A stretch of DNA of 64,000 bases, taken from the NCBI RefSeq assembly GCF_018130465.1, contig NZ_JAFCKJ010000003.1, forward strand, positions 806,001 to 870,000. The letters run 5' to 3'. Position 1 is the stretch's first letter. Each line of letters opens with the position of its first letter. The notes beneath the pieces were generated by a model. That model was not told the origin of the DNA. It did not search any database and saw only the letters and a program-made list of their open reading frames with translations. Origin of the DNA: Bradyrhizobium canariense (GTDB lineage Bacteria; Pseudomonadota; Alphaproteobacteria; Rhizobiales; Xanthobacteraceae). Shown here one piece after another: positions 28,186 through 37,181 of the stretch. Position numbers and translations under genes: made by a program.

Positions 28186-28234
28186 CCCACGCGGGTACTC
28201 AATTACGGCATTGTTACAGTTTGATGATGGCGCC

Positions 28235-29017
28235 CTACTCGGCCGCCAGCCCGGTCGCGGCCACCGCCTCGGCTTCCCTGATGTAGTCGTGCACGACGCG
28301 GCCGAACGGCAGCGTCAGGTCGGCGATGTAATGATGCGCGCCGAGGCAGCGGCGTACCGGGAAATCGGCGACGGGCGCGTTGACATGCGGCACCAGATGC
28401 AGCCGGCCGGGCCCCATCCAGGACCCCTTCGGCACGATGTCGATGAGGTTGATCGCGACGAGCTGGCAGATCTCGAGGCGGCCGTCGACGCCGGGGATCA
28501 TCTTCAGATTGATCTGCGTCTTCGACAACGTCGCCCGGGTCAGATCGCCGTTGCCGGCCATGCTCTCGTGCTTGTAGCCCATCGTGCCCATGGCGACGAG
28601 CTGGCCGGCATATTCCAGCGTGCCCGTCAGCGTGTCCTTGACGATCTCGAGTTTGGGATGGGCGTATTTCTTGGGAAAGCCCCAGATCTCGCGACCGGCG
28701 GCGATCGGCGGATCATCGTCCAGATACATCTGCGAGACGAAGTTGACATCCTCGCCGTGCAGGCGCGCGGGGATGACGAGGCCGGACTCGGTGTAGCTGC
28801 CGAAGCCGGAAGAGTCCGGCATCCTGATCCATTCGTAATGCACGATCGGCTGCTCGATCGGCTCCAGCGGCTCAGGCAGGCCGGCGCGGATCAGGTCCGG
28901 ATCGGTCTCGTAGGTGATGACGAGGAATTCGCGGTTGACGAAGCGATAGGGCCCGGCCGGATAGCTCGGCCCGGCCGCCGGCATGGACGGAAGTCTCAGC
29001 AAATCTTCCCTGCGCAT
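28235..29017 (-). CDS. adc: Acetoacetate decarboxylase
   Basis: It decarboxylates acetoacetate to acetone via a Schiff base. The 260-residue protein carries the active-site pair in GFPKKYAHP, with Lys116 matching the Schiff-base lysine and Lys117 its activating neighbour. Other family blocks are YEWIRMPDSSGFGSYTESG and LVAINLIDIVPKG. It diverges from a patatin-like lipase gene with 230 bases between them. Joint work on ketone bodies or polyhydroxybutyrate turnover is an inference from this pairing. Confidence 0.92.
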   Translation of the reverse strand: MRREDLLRLPSMPAAGPSYPAGPYRFVNREFLVITYETDPDLIRAGLPEPLEPIEQPIVHYEWIRMPDSSGFGSYTESGLVIPARLHGEDVNFVSQMYLDDDPPIAAGREIWGFPKKYAHPKLEIVKDTLTGTLEYAGQLVAMGTMGYKHESMAGNGDLTRATLSKTQINLKMIPGVDGRLEICQLVAINLIDIVPKGSWMGPGRLHLVPHVNAPVADFPVRRCLGAHHYIADLTLPFGRVVHDYIREAEAVAATGLAAE

Positions 29018-29207
29018 CGCTGGTCTCCTCTCGTGGTGCTCATGTGATGCCCACCCGGCAGCGTCAGGCGGCGATGCAGATTGCTAGCCGCCGTCATTGA
29101 CTGCGATGTGAAGGATTTCCGTCAGCCGCGCGACCGCAGCCATTCCCAAGGCGGCCATGGTGCATGCAAGCGATGCATCGGCGTAAAAATTGTCATCACG
29201 CCGTCAC

Positions 29208-29229
29208 CGCCGGACGCAATCGTCCGGCG
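29208..29229 (+). promoter_or_regulatory. Stem-loop in the leader of the patatin gene
   Basis: Perfect 9-base arms CGCCGGACG and CGTCCGGCG close a CAAT loop. The stem ends three bases before the AGGAGG ribosome-binding site (29233-29238) of the patatin gene. It could act on mRNA stability or ribosome access. Confidence 0.5.
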
Positions 29230-29247
29230 AAACAGGAGGCACCGGCC

Positions 29248-30411
29248 ATGGACGCCCGCACATATCAGACCCATCAGCCTTCCTCACGAGGCTGGCGGCC
29301 CGAGCGTTGCGACCGCGTCGCGCTGGTGCTGCAAGGCGGCGGCGCGCTCGGCGCTTACCAGGCCGGCGTCTACCAGGCGCTGCACGAGGCCGGCATCGAG
29401 CCCGACTGGGTATGCGGCGTCTCGATCGGCGCGATCAACTCCGCCATCATCGCCGGCAACAAGCCGGAGAAGCGGCTCGAGGCGCTGCGCATCTTCTGGG
29501 AGCGCATCACCAACCGCAAGATCTGGCACTACACGCCTGACGGAGACATCTTCCGCCAGTGGCGCAATCTCACCAGCGCGTGGATGACGTCGGCGATGGG
29601 CCAGCCGGGCTTCTTCAGCCCGCATCAGGTCAATCCCTGGCTGAGCCCGGTCGGCGCCCGGACCGCCACCAGCTATTACGACACGATGCCGCTGAAGGAG
29701 AGCCTGCTCGAGCTCGTCGACTTCGACCTCATCAACGAGAAGAAGGTTCGCTTCGCGGTCGGCGCCGTGAACGTGCTCTCCGGCAATTTCATCTATTTCG
29801 ACAATTCCCATGACGAGATCGAGCCGGAGCACATCATGGCTTCCGGCGCCCTGCCCCCGGCACTGCCGATGGTACGGATCGGCACCGATCATTTCTGGGA
29901 CGGCGGCATCGTCTCCAACACGCCGCTTCAGCACCTGCTCGACCAGGAAGACGCGCTCAATTCGCTGGTGTTCCAGGTCGACCTGTTCAGCGCACGCGGC
30001 GTGCTGCCGCGCTCGATCCAGGACGTGATGGCCCGCCACAAGGACATCATGTATTCCTCGCGCACCCGCCACAACACCGACGTCTACCGCCGAACCCACA
30101 ACCTCAAGGTCCTGCTCTACAAGGCCTTGGCCAAGCTGCCCGACGAGCAGCTCTCCGAGGAGGAGTGCAAACTCAAGTCGAGCCTGCGCCACATGCCGGA
30201 GATCGCGATCCTGCATCTGATCTACCAGCAGAAGGCCTATGAGGGTGACGCCAAGGACCACGAATTCTCGGGCACCTCGATGCGCGAGCACTGGACCTCT
30301 GGCTACGAAGACACCAAGCGCACCCTGAAACGCCGCGACTGGATCAAGATGCCCGACGAAGGCATGGGCCTGGTGGTGCACGACGTGCACCGGGAGACGG
30401 AGAGCGCGTGA
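29248..30411 (+). CDS. Patatin-like phospholipase / lipase
   Basis: A 387-residue serine hydrolase of the patatin family. The glycine-rich oxyanion loop is QGGGALGAYQAG (29-40), the nucleophile Ser59 lies in GVSIGAINS, and the catalytic Asp is in WDGGIVSN (near residue 216). The C-terminal third matches the DUF3734-type extension of alphaproteobacterial members. It probably cleaves membrane lipids or polyhydroxybutyrate-granule lipid. The ATG at 29248 is supported by a strong AGGAGG site. It diverges from the acetoacetate decarboxylase gene. Confidence 0.88.
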   Translation: MDARTYQTHQPSSRGWRPERCDRVALVLQGGGALGAYQAGVYQALHEAGIEPDWVCGVSIGAINSAIIAGNKPEKRLEALRIFWERITNRKIWHYTPDGDIFRQWRNLTSAWMTSAMGQPGFFSPHQVNPWLSPVGARTATSYYDTMPLKESLLELVDFDLINEKKVRFAVGAVNVLSGNFIYFDNSHDEIEPEHIMASGALPPALPMVRIGTDHFWDGGIVSNTPLQHLLDQEDALNSLVFQVDLFSARGVLPRSIQDVMARHKDIMYSSRTRHNTDVYRRTHNLKVLLYKALAKLPDEQLSEEECKLKSSLRHMPEIAILHLIYQQKAYEGDAKDHEFSGTSMREHWTSGYEDTKRTLKRRDWIKMPDEGMGLVVHDVHRETESA

Positions 30412-30557
30412 GCAACGCGCCTGCGGGGCGCGCTCAAACAAAAAATGGAAAAACAACCCCATGCACAGTAGCCGGGGCGTGGCGGATCAATGACTTACGC
30501 TTTACCGAAACCGATTTGACTCGTCGGGCAAAACAGGAGCAGGATGTCATTCTCGGA

Positions 30558-31355
30558 TCAGCTTTGGACATCTGCGCGATCCTCCTCCTCTACCTGCAGA
30601 ATGGTCTCCGACAACAGGCCCGCGGCCTTCTGCAGCGGCGCAATGAACCGGTCCAGCTCGGCGAAGCTCACCCGCGCCACCGGCACCGAGACACCGAGGC
30701 AAGCAATCAATTCCCGATCCGGTGACAGAATGGGGACGGCGCAGCCCACGACGCCCTTGACGTATTCCTCATTGGTCTTGGCCCAGCCGCGTTGCCGCGT
30801 CTCGTCGAGAACCTGCATCAGCGCATGAACGTCGACGATCGTCGTGTCCGTGAACCTGTTCAGCGGTAGCGCGCGGGACAGCCTCGCCCGGATGCGCTCG
30901 GGCAGTCTGCTCATGTAGATCTTTCCAGTCGAGGTGCAGTGCAGCGGCGCCGCTTCGCCGGGATTGAACTGAAGACCTTGCGGCTCCGAAACGCGAACGC
31001 TGTCGATATAGGCGACGACATTGTCGCGCACGACGCCGATCTCGCACTGCTCGCCGATCTCGCCGGCAACGGCACGCAGCACGGCGTGTCGCCGCGCCGT
31101 GCGGAAGGCCGCGCCGATGACAGAGGCGGACAGCGTGACGAGCTGGTTGCCGACAACGTAGCGCTTCGTGCCCAACGCCTTTTGCAGCAGTCCGCGGTCC
31201 TCGAGATTTCCGATCAACCGGTGTGCGGTCGGCAACGGCAGCACGAGAGCCTTAGCGATCTCTGCCGCAGACACGGCTTTGCGCTGGTCGGCAACGTGCC
31301 GAACGATCGCAAAGGCACGATCAAGCGGCCCATCCTTCTCGATACGCTTCGTCAT
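30558..31355 (-). CDS. IclR-family transcriptional regulator
   Basis: A 265-residue regulator: winged helix-turn-helix at residues 10-75 (AAEIAKALVLPLPTAHRLI) and an IclR effector domain ending with the ELIACLGVSVPVAR segment. ATG 31355 is chosen; a GTG three codons upstream is possible. It is divergent from an aminotransferase and amino-acid ABC genes and convergent with the patatin gene. A strong inverted repeat between it and the aminotransferase is a likely operator, suggesting control of that group and of itself. Confidence 0.88.
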   Translation of the reverse strand: MTKRIEKDGPLDRAFAIVRHVADQRKAVSAAEIAKALVLPLPTAHRLIGNLEDRGLLQKALGTKRYVVGNQLVTLSASVIGAAFRTARRHAVLRAVAGEIGEQCEIGVVRDNVVAYIDSVRVSEPQGLQFNPGEAAPLHCTSTGKIYMSRLPERIRARLSRALPLNRFTDTTIVDVHALMQVLDETRQRGWAKTNEEYVKGVVGCAVPILSPDRELIACLGVSVPVARVSFAELDRFIAPLQKAAGLLSETILQVEEEDRADVQS

Positions 31356-31435
31356 TTTTTCCACCGGCCAAAATTGGCAGCAAAATCAAGATCAAGGCCA
31401 AATACTATCATTTTTCGGAATAAAATATATTGAAA

Positions 31436-31457
31436 TTCGACAAATTCGTTTGTCGAA
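31436..31457. promoter_or_regulatory. Candidate IclR operator (9-base inverted repeat)
   Basis: TTCGACAAA (31436-31444) and TTTGTCGAA (31449-31457) with a TTCG spacer, inside an A/T-rich stretch (31375-31470) unlike the surrounding GC-rich DNA. It lies between the divergent IclR and aminotransferase genes, about 80 and 137 bases from their starts. Confidence 0.6.
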
Positions 31458-31593
31458 ATCTCGAAAGCACATATTCTCGGCGCTGCCGGTGACTGACTAG
31501 AAGTTGTGCAACGCAGTCGCGCCGTTCCGAAAATCTCGCTCCGCCTGATGGCCGCGAGCCAAGTCAGGACGGCGCGCTCAGCAGGAGATGTGC

Positions 31594-32754
31594 ATGTCTC
31601 GTCACTACGACGTGGACGCCGTGAGGAAGGAATTCCCCGCCGTCGAACGGATGGTCTATCTGGACTCCGGGTTTCAAACGCCGCTCGCGCGTCCCGTGAA
31701 GGCCGCGATCGAGCTCTTCCTTCGCGAGGGTTTCGAGACGGCCGGTCCCAAGAGCGTCTGGCTCGATCGGGTGGAGCAGACTCGCGCCAAGCTCGCCCGC
31801 TTGCTCGGTGTCGCCACCGACGAGATTGCCTTCACCAAGAACACCTCCGAGAGCATGAACATCGCGGCCAACGCGCTGCCGCTTCGGCCCGGCGACAATG
31901 TCCTGATGATCCATGGCGATCACCCGAACAACGCCTACGCCTTCCTCAATTTGCAACGGAAGGGCATCGAGGTCCGCTTCATCCCGATGACTGAGATGAT
32001 CGATGCGGACAGTTTTGCGCCCTTCATCGACGAAAACACGCGTGCGATCTCGATGTCGCATGTGACGTTCCACGCCGGTCACCGCTTCGACATCGAGAGC
32101 GTTGGCGCGCTGTGCGCCAGCAGGAAGCTCTATTTCATCGTGGACGTGATGCAGGCGATCGGTGTCGTGCCTGTTGATGCGAAGGCGATTGGCGCGAGCT
32201 TCGTCGGGTCCGGCAGCCACAAGGGACTGCTCGTGCCGCAAGGGCTCGGGCTGCTCTACTGGGACAAGTCCCTCAGCGAGCTCGAACCGGCCTATCTCGC
32301 CGCTGCCAGCCTCGCCGAGATCCCCGATGATCTCATCGCACGTTCCGACCGGATGGCACCCTCGCCGGCCGCCCGGCGCTTCGAGCTCGGCAACTTCAAT
32401 CTGCCCGCGGTCCATGCGCTCGGCGCCTCCCTCGACATGATCGAGCAGATCGGCGTGCACAACATCCAGAACCACTGCTTCGATCTCGGCGATCACCTGA
32501 TCGCGCGGCTCGACGAGCTCAACGTCGGCCTGGTCGGCCCGCGCGAGCGTCAGCACCGCGCGCCGCACATCTACGTCATCGCCCTGCCCGCATCGGACTG
32601 GCTCGGCCATTTCGAGGACAACGGCGTGCGCGTTTCGCCCGAGCGCGACGGCATCAGGGTCTCGCTCGGCATGTTCAACACTGCTGATGACATCGACCGC
32701 CTGGTCGATGTCATCCGCCGGCGCGGCCTCGGACGCCGATCCGCGGCAGCCTGA
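31594..32754 (+). CDS. Class-V PLP aminotransferase / desulfurase-like enzyme
   Basis: A 386-residue fold-I PLP enzyme. The cofactor lysine is Lys210 in GSGSHKGLLV and the pyridine-N aspartate is Asp184 in FIVDVMQAIG. ESMNIAANAL and HVTFHAGHRFDIE are typical of the isopenicillin-N-epimerase/cysteine-desulfurase group. There is no loop cysteine of the IscS type, so amino transfer, epimerisation or lyase chemistry is more likely than sulfur transfer. ATG 31594 has proper spacing from AGGAG, while the ATG at 31588 touches that site. It heads an operon with an amino-acid ABC importer, so its substrate is probably what that importer brings in. Confidence 0.82.
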   Translation: MSRHYDVDAVRKEFPAVERMVYLDSGFQTPLARPVKAAIELFLREGFETAGPKSVWLDRVEQTRAKLARLLGVATDEIAFTKNTSESMNIAANALPLRPGDNVLMIHGDHPNNAYAFLNLQRKGIEVRFIPMTEMIDADSFAPFIDENTRAISMSHVTFHAGHRFDIESVGALCASRKLYFIVDVMQAIGVVPVDAKAIGASFVGSGSHKGLLVPQGLGLLYWDKSLSELEPAYLAAASLAEIPDDLIARSDRMAPSPAARRFELGNFNLPAVHALGASLDMIEQIGVHNIQNHCFDLGDHLIARLDELNVGLVGPRERQHRAPHIYVIALPASDWLGHFEDNGVRVSPERDGIRVSLGMFNTADDIDRLVDVIRRRGLGRRSAAA

Positions 32755-32783
32755 CTCTGACACATGATGGGAAGGCAAGAACC

Positions 32784-33680
32784 ATGAAGAAGCTCGCTCA
32801 GCTGCTGAGACTGCTCCTGGCACTCCTCGCCGTCGGCGCGCCACCGTCTATCGCAGCCGACAGCCCGACGCTGGACAAGATCAAATCCAGCGGCGCGATC
32901 ACGATCGGCTATCGCGAGGCCTCGATACCGTTTTCCTATCTCGGGCCCGATCAGAAGCCCGTCGGCTTCTCGCTCGATCTTTGCACTGCCATCGTCGATC
33001 GCATCAAGAGCGAGCTGAAACTACCCGACCTCAAGGTCAACTACACGCCGGTGAACTCCTCGAACCGGATCCCGCTGATCCAGAGCGGAACCGTCGACAT
33101 CGAATGCGGCGGCACCGCGAACGACAAGAAGCGGCAGGAACAGGTCTCGTTTTCGGTCGCCACGTTCGTCAGCCAGCCACGCTGGCTGGTCAAGGCCGCC
33201 ACCGGCGTGAAGACCGCCGGCGACCTGAAAGGCAAGACTGTGGTCGTCACGCAAGGCTCCAACGCGGTGGGTTTCGCGCAGGGCGTCAACGCCAAGGAGC
33301 AGCTTGGCCTCAACATCGTCCAGGCGAAGGACCATGCGGAATCCTTCCTCATGCTGAACACCGGCCGTGCCGCCGCTTTCATGGAGGACGATATCCTCCT
33401 CGCCGGGCTCAAGGCCGCGGCACCAAATCCGGATGCGCTCCTGTTCCTGCCCGAGGGTTACGCGAAGATCTATTATGGGCTGATGTTCACAAGGGGCGAT
33501 GCGAGCTTCAAGGCGCTCGTCGACGACGTTCTCTCCAAGCAAATGGCATCGGGCCAATTCGAGAAGACCTATGGGAAATGGTTCACCAGGCCGATCCCGC
33601 CCAAGGGAGAGAACCTCGCCTTTCCGCTCACTGACGAGTTGACCGAGCGGATCGCACATCCCAGCGATGCCGTCGACTGA
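32784..33680 (+). CDS. Amino-acid ABC transporter substrate-binding protein
   Basis: A 298-residue periplasmic binding protein of family 3. A signal peptide (MKKLAQLLRLLLALLAVG..., cleavage after about SIA at residue 25) precedes the mature domain beginning TLDKIKSSGAITIGYREASIPFSY, typical of Glu/Asp-type receptors. CGGTANDKKRQEQVSFS matches the ligand-hinge region of GltI-like proteins. It captures a polar amino acid in the periplasm for the two permeases and the ATPase encoded just downstream. Confidence 0.9.
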   Translation: MKKLAQLLRLLLALLAVGAPPSIAADSPTLDKIKSSGAITIGYREASIPFSYLGPDQKPVGFSLDLCTAIVDRIKSELKLPDLKVNYTPVNSSNRIPLIQSGTVDIECGGTANDKKRQEQVSFSVATFVSQPRWLVKAATGVKTAGDLKGKTVVVTQGSNAVGFAQGVNAKEQLGLNIVQAKDHAESFLMLNTGRAAAFMEDDILLAGLKAAAPNPDALLFLPEGYAKIYYGLMFTRGDASFKALVDDVLSKQMASGQFEKTYGKWFTRPIPPKGENLAFPLTDELTERIAHPSDAVD

Positions 33681-33735
33681 TCGACGGAGCTGATCGTCTC
33701 GCAAGGAATTCCTCGTCGGCAATTGGGGACTCGCG

Positions 33736-34530
33736 ATGTTCGGAGTGCTTTTTGAACAGGCGGCAGACGGCCAGCGCTATATCGACTGGCTCCTGTCGGG
33801 TCTCGGCTGGACCCTTGCGCTGGCTTTTTTCGGCTGGTGGATCGCCTTTGCCATCGGCGTAATCGTCGGAGTGGGGCGCACCGTCCAAAACCGCCTCTTC
33901 TCGATTCCGGCGAGGCTCTATGTCGAGATTTTCCGGAACATCCCCGTCCTGGTGCAGATGTTCCTTTGGTACTTTGTTTTTCCGGAGGTGGTGCCTGTAA
34001 CGCTCGGGGACGCCATCAAGCAGATCCCGCCGCCCTGGGCCTCATTCTTCCCGGCGCTGCTTTGCCTCGGGCTCTATACGGCATCCCGCATCGCCGAGCA
34101 GGTCCGGGCCGGCATCGAGGCGCTTCCCAAGGGACAAATGGAAGCGGCCAACGCCCTCGGCCTCAGCGGTTATCTCACCTATCGCTATGTCATCGTACCG
34201 CAGGCCCTGCGTCTCATCGTGCCTAGCCTCACCAGCGAGGTCATGGGCATCTACAAGAACACCTCCGTGGCCCTCACGATCGGGCTGATGGAGCTGACCG
34301 CGCAGGCACGGCAAATCAGCGAGGCCACGTTCCAGACGTTCACCGCCTTTGGCGCAGCGACCATCATCTATCTCTGCCTGGCACTGATCGCCTATCAGGC
34401 CATGACGCTGATCGACAAAGCCGTCCGCATTCCCGGAAGCTCTGCCGTCACGCTCACAGCTGAGCAGGATCTCACTGCCGATGTGCCGCAAGGCGGCGCC
34501 CTGCCCGACGCCATGGAGGCTGCGAAATGA
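33736..34530 (+). CDS. Polar amino-acid ABC permease (GltJ-like)
   Basis: A 264-residue inner-membrane protein with about five helices and the HisM/GlnP-type coupling loop EQVRAGIEALPKGQMEAANALGL in two halves near residues 118-140, which contacts the ATPase. The RNIPVLVQMFLWYFVFPE segment is characteristic of glutamate/aspartate permeases. It follows the binding-protein gene by 55 bases and overlaps the second permease by four bases. Confidence 0.9.
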   Translation: MFGVLFEQAADGQRYIDWLLSGLGWTLALAFFGWWIAFAIGVIVGVGRTVQNRLFSIPARLYVEIFRNIPVLVQMFLWYFVFPEVVPVTLGDAIKQIPPPWASFFPALLCLGLYTASRIAEQVRAGIEALPKGQMEAANALGLSGYLTYRYVIVPQALRLIVPSLTSEVMGIYKNTSVALTIGLMELTAQARQISEATFQTFTAFGAATIIYLCLALIAYQAMTLIDKAVRIPGSSAVTLTAEQDLTADVPQGGALPDAMEAAK

Positions 34531-35219
34531 ACACCCTCGATTTCTCGATCGTTGCGCAGTCGTGGCCCTATCTCTGGTCGGGCCTGCTCTTCTCGCTTTC
34601 ACTCACGGCGGCCGCCTTCGCCATCGGCATGATCCTCGGGACCTGTCTGGCGCTGGTCCAGCATTTCGACGTGCCGGTGCTTGCCAAGATCGTCCGCAGC
34701 TACGTCGCGATTATCCGCTCGATCCCGCTGATCCTGGTCCTCTTCTGGTTCTTCTTCCTGATGCCGATTGTGCTTGGGCACCTCAGCGGCAATGGTCGCC
34801 CGGTCCCGATCGGGGCATCAGCCACGGCCTTCACCACCTTTGGCCTGTTCGAGGCTGCCTATTACTCCGAGATCATCCGTGTGGGCCTGCGTGCCGTGAA
34901 CAAAGGCCAGTTCGAGGCCTGCCAGGCCCTCGCTTTGTCCACCTACCACACCTATCGCCATATCGTTCTGCCGCAAGTGCTGCGTGTCGCGAGCCCCATC
35001 ATCCTGAGCCAGACCATCATCCTCTTCCAGGACACATCGCTCGTCTATGTGCTGTCCCTGACCGATCTTCTGGGAGCGGCCTCCAAGCTGGCGCAACTCA
35101 ACGGTCGTCTGGTCGAAATGTATCTCGTCGTCGCGGTCGCCTATCTCATCATCAGCTCCGCGGCATCCCAATGCGTCGCCTCCTTGCGCAAGCGATATGC
35201 GATCGCGACGACGCGCTGA
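34527..35219 (+). CDS. Polar amino-acid ABC permease (GltK-like)
   Basis: A 230-residue partner permease with about five helices. The coupling loop reads [24 protein letters not shown] in sequence (near residues 112-136), and [17 protein letters not shown] matches GltK-like proteins. It begins on an ATGA overlap with the first permease gene, so the two subunits are made in step. Together they form the membrane pore of the importer. Confidence 0.9.
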   Translation: MNTLDFSIVAQSWPYLWSGLLFSLSLTAAAFAIGMILGTCLALVQHFDVPVLAKIVRSYVAIIRSIPLILVLFWFFFLMPIVLGHLSGNGRPVPIGASATAFTTFGLFEAAYYSEIIRVGLRAVNKGQFEACQALALSTYHTYRHIVLPQVLRVASPIILSQTIILFQDTSLVYVLSLTDLLGAASKLAQLNGRLVEMYLVVAVAYLIISSAASQCVASLRKRYAIATTR

Positions 35220-35262
35220 TCATCATCGGGACGCCGGACCGCCCCACACCTGGGAGATCAAC

Positions 35263-36030
35263 ATGCCCCTGGACACTGCCGGTAACGCCACGCCATCGGG
35301 CTCAATCGTCGTGGTCGAAAATCTCGTGAAGCGGTTTGGCGCGTTCACCGCGCTGAACGACATCAACCTCAGGGTCGACAAGGGCGAGACAATCGTCCTG
35401 TGTGGACCGTCGGGCTCCGGCAAATCGACCTTGATCCGCTGCATCAACCATATCGAACAGCACGACGGCGGCCGGATCGTCGTTGACGGCATCGAGCTGA
35501 GCAACCGCATGGCCGATATCAACAGCGTCCGCTGTGAGGTCGGCATGGTGTTTCAGAGCTTCAATCTCTTTCCACACCTGACGGTGGCCGAGAACTGCAT
35601 GCTGGCTCCGATGAAGGTCCGCGGCATCTCGCAATTTGAGGCCCGCGATCGCGCACGCCTCCTGCTGCGGAAGGTCCGCATTGCCGACCAGGCGGACAAA
35701 TATCCTGCGCAGCTGTCGGGCGGTCAGCAGCAACGTGTCGCCATCGCGCGAGCGCTGTGCATGCAGCCCAAGATCATGCTGTTCGACGAACCGACATCGG
35801 CTCTCGACCCCGAGATGGTCAAGGAGGTGCTGGAAACCATGGTCGAGCTGGCGAAAGAGGGAATGACGATGGTGTGCGTGACGCACGAGATGGGATTCGC
35901 CCGCGAGGTCGCCGACCAGGTCGTCTTCATGGATCGGGGGAGCATCATTGAGGAAGCTGATCCGGAAACATTCTTCCGGGCTCCTCGCACGGAACGGGCG
36001 AAGGGTTTTTTGAACCAGATCATTCACTAG
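35263..36030 (+). CDS. Amino-acid ABC transporter ATP-binding protein (GltL-like)
   Basis: A 255-residue ABC ATPase with Walker [10 protein letters not shown] (48-56), signature LSGGQQQR (near 150), Walker [15 protein letters not shown] and the switch histidine in [10 protein letters not shown]. The length and the [10 protein letters not shown] segment match GlnQ/GltL proteins. The ATG at 35263 yields a normal N terminus; an upstream frame overlaps the permease gene and is not family-like. It is the last gene of the importer operon, and a long hairpin follows two bases later. Confidence 0.92.
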   Translation: MPLDTAGNATPSGSIVVVENLVKRFGAFTALNDINLRVDKGETIVLCGPSGSGKSTLIRCINHIEQHDGGRIVVDGIELSNRMADINSVRCEVGMVFQSFNLFPHLTVAENCMLAPMKVRGISQFEARDRARLLLRKVRIADQADKYPAQLSGGQQQRVAIARALCMQPKIMLFDEPTSALDPEMVKEVLETMVELAKEGMTMVCVTHEMGFAREVADQVVFMDRGSIIEEADPETFFRAPRTERAKGFLNQIIH

Positions 36031-36031
36031 A

Positions 36032-36068
36032 GCATTATCGGTTCTGATTGAATCAGAACCGATAATGC
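36032..36068 (+). terminator. 37-base perfect palindrome after the amino-acid ABC operon
   Basis: Two 18-base arms (36032-36049 and 36051-36068), beginning GCATTATCGG and ending CCGATAATGC, are perfectly complementary around one G. The stop codon of the ATPase gene ends two bases upstream. It is a strong hairpin, probably a terminator or a copy of a rhizobial extragenic repeat; no T-run follows. Confidence 0.65.
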
Positions 36069-36093
36069 ATCGGCAATTATGCCGGTTGGTCTC

Positions 36094-36657
36094 TCAAGCG
36101 ACCGAACCGCCGCGGGGGTTGACGATCGTATAGCCACGCAATGAACGCGCATGCATTCGCGTCGCGTGTCCGCCCGAGTTGGCGTCGTACGCCATCCAGG
36201 TGTCCCCTCCCAGGTGCTGCTCGAGGACGAACACATGTCCGCGTCGCGCGGCGACCATTCCCGGTGCGGGTGATGTCCGCGGGAAGCGCAGCCAGTTGGC
36301 CGCAAGATTCAATTCCGGCACGATACGGCCGAACACGCGCAGGGCCGCGCCGCAGCCGCAGAAGGAGGAAGGGCAACCGGCCGGACGACCACTGACGATG
36401 CGAGCGCCGGAGATGCTCCCCGTCGCGGCGCCGCCTGTGTCGGTCACTGTCAGTTGCGTCGCGCGATAGGCTTGTAGTGAGGACCTGGAAGTCAGTGAGG
36501 ACCTGGAAATCCGCTCACGGCTCGTTTGCGAAGACGAGAAGTCGCACGGCATCGTGACGTTGCATTCAGGCGCTTGATGAATGCGATAGGGCCGTGCTTC
36601 GGAAGCGACGGAGCTAAAGGCAACGAAGAGACACGCAGAAAGAACTGGCTTGAACAT
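36094..36657 (-). CDS. Small secreted protein with Cys/His motifs, function unknown
   Basis: A 187-residue protein with a clear signal peptide (MFKPVLSACLFVAFSS, cleavage near SEA). The mature part has an early variable stretch and a conserved-looking C-terminal half: CGCGAALRVFG, NLAANWLRFPRTSPAPGM, RRGHVFVLEQH and YDANSGGHATRMH. A cysteine followed by a GHV-type histidine resembles the layout of CHAP/NlpC-type amidases, but I cannot align it with confidence, so the role is inference. The region before the conserved half contains an 18-base in-frame duplication (SRSSLT/SRSSLQ). It stands alone, with about 270 bases of apparently non-coding DNA upstream. Confidence 0.7.
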   Translation of the reverse strand: MFKPVLSACLFVAFSSVASEARPYRIHQAPECNVTMPCDFSSSQTSRERISRSSLTSRSSLQAYRATQLTVTDTGGAATGSISGARIVSGRPAGCPSSFCGCGAALRVFGRIVPELNLAANWLRFPRTSPAPGMVAARRGHVFVLEQHLGGDTWMAYDANSGGHATRMHARSLRGYTIVNPRGGSVA

Positions 36658-36931
36658 TGCAGGGCTCCAAATTGAAGTCCCCGCCCCGGGCAATGAGAAA
36701 TCAATAACTATTTGGCTGAAATGGGCTCAAAGGGCGGCTAAAAGTGGCTGCATTTGCGGGCCGATTTCCGCAATCACCATAGCCTACACGTAGCGGCGGA
36801 AATGATTAACTCGCAGAGAACGAATGCGTATCGTCGCAACCGGGACGCGACCACGTGTGCATTCGCTACTGCCATGTCGCTGCTGCCATGTCGCTGCGAA
36901 CTGCGGTAGCGAGTGAATGCCGTGACTGCCG
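36658..36931. other. Non-coding stretch with a 14-base tandem repeat
   Basis: No convincing gene. It is less GC-rich at its left end. CTGCCATGTCGCTG occurs twice in tandem at 36869-36896, and the flanks GCATTCGCTAC and GTAGCGAGTGAATGC form an imperfect inverted repeat around it. It presumably holds the promoter of the secreted-protein gene. Confidence 0.5.
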
Positions 36932-37069
36932 CTAGCGGTCAGGCGCGCGCGGAATCTCCCATTGCTCGAGACGCTCTATTGACGCCTGCCGCTCGTGCTG
37001 GCCGATCCAAATCGTGAGGAGAACCAACGCGCCGGCGAGAGCGCCGATCCCGAAATACAGCTTCCTCAT
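36932..37069 (-). CDS. Possible 45-residue single-helix membrane protein
   Basis: The frame encodes MRKLYFGIGALAGALVLLTI, then WIGQHERQASIERLEQWEIP and a short charged end. That is a positive N terminus, one membrane helix and a soluble tail, the layout of a small membrane protein. There is no clear ribosome-binding site, and the frame can be extended to 37120. It lies just downstream of the hybrid kinase gene on the same strand. Real but unproven. Confidence 0.35.
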   Translation of the reverse strand: MRKLYFGIGALAGALVLLTIWIGQHERQASIERLEQWEIPRAPDR

Positions 37070-37181
37070 GCGCGTTGAATGCGGGGCAGCGGGAATCGTT
37101 CCTCGCATCGTGGCATGCATCGCTACACGATCGGCGTCGACCCGGCCGAGCGCGCAATTGCGCAGCGGGCCCCAATGGTTG

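Noticed and set aside
37078-37102. Second EcfG-like promoter (GGAAC-N16-CATT) before the 45-residue frame
   Set aside because: The -10 box differs from CGTT and would lie about ten bases before the start codon, leaving almost no leader. Too weak to claim.
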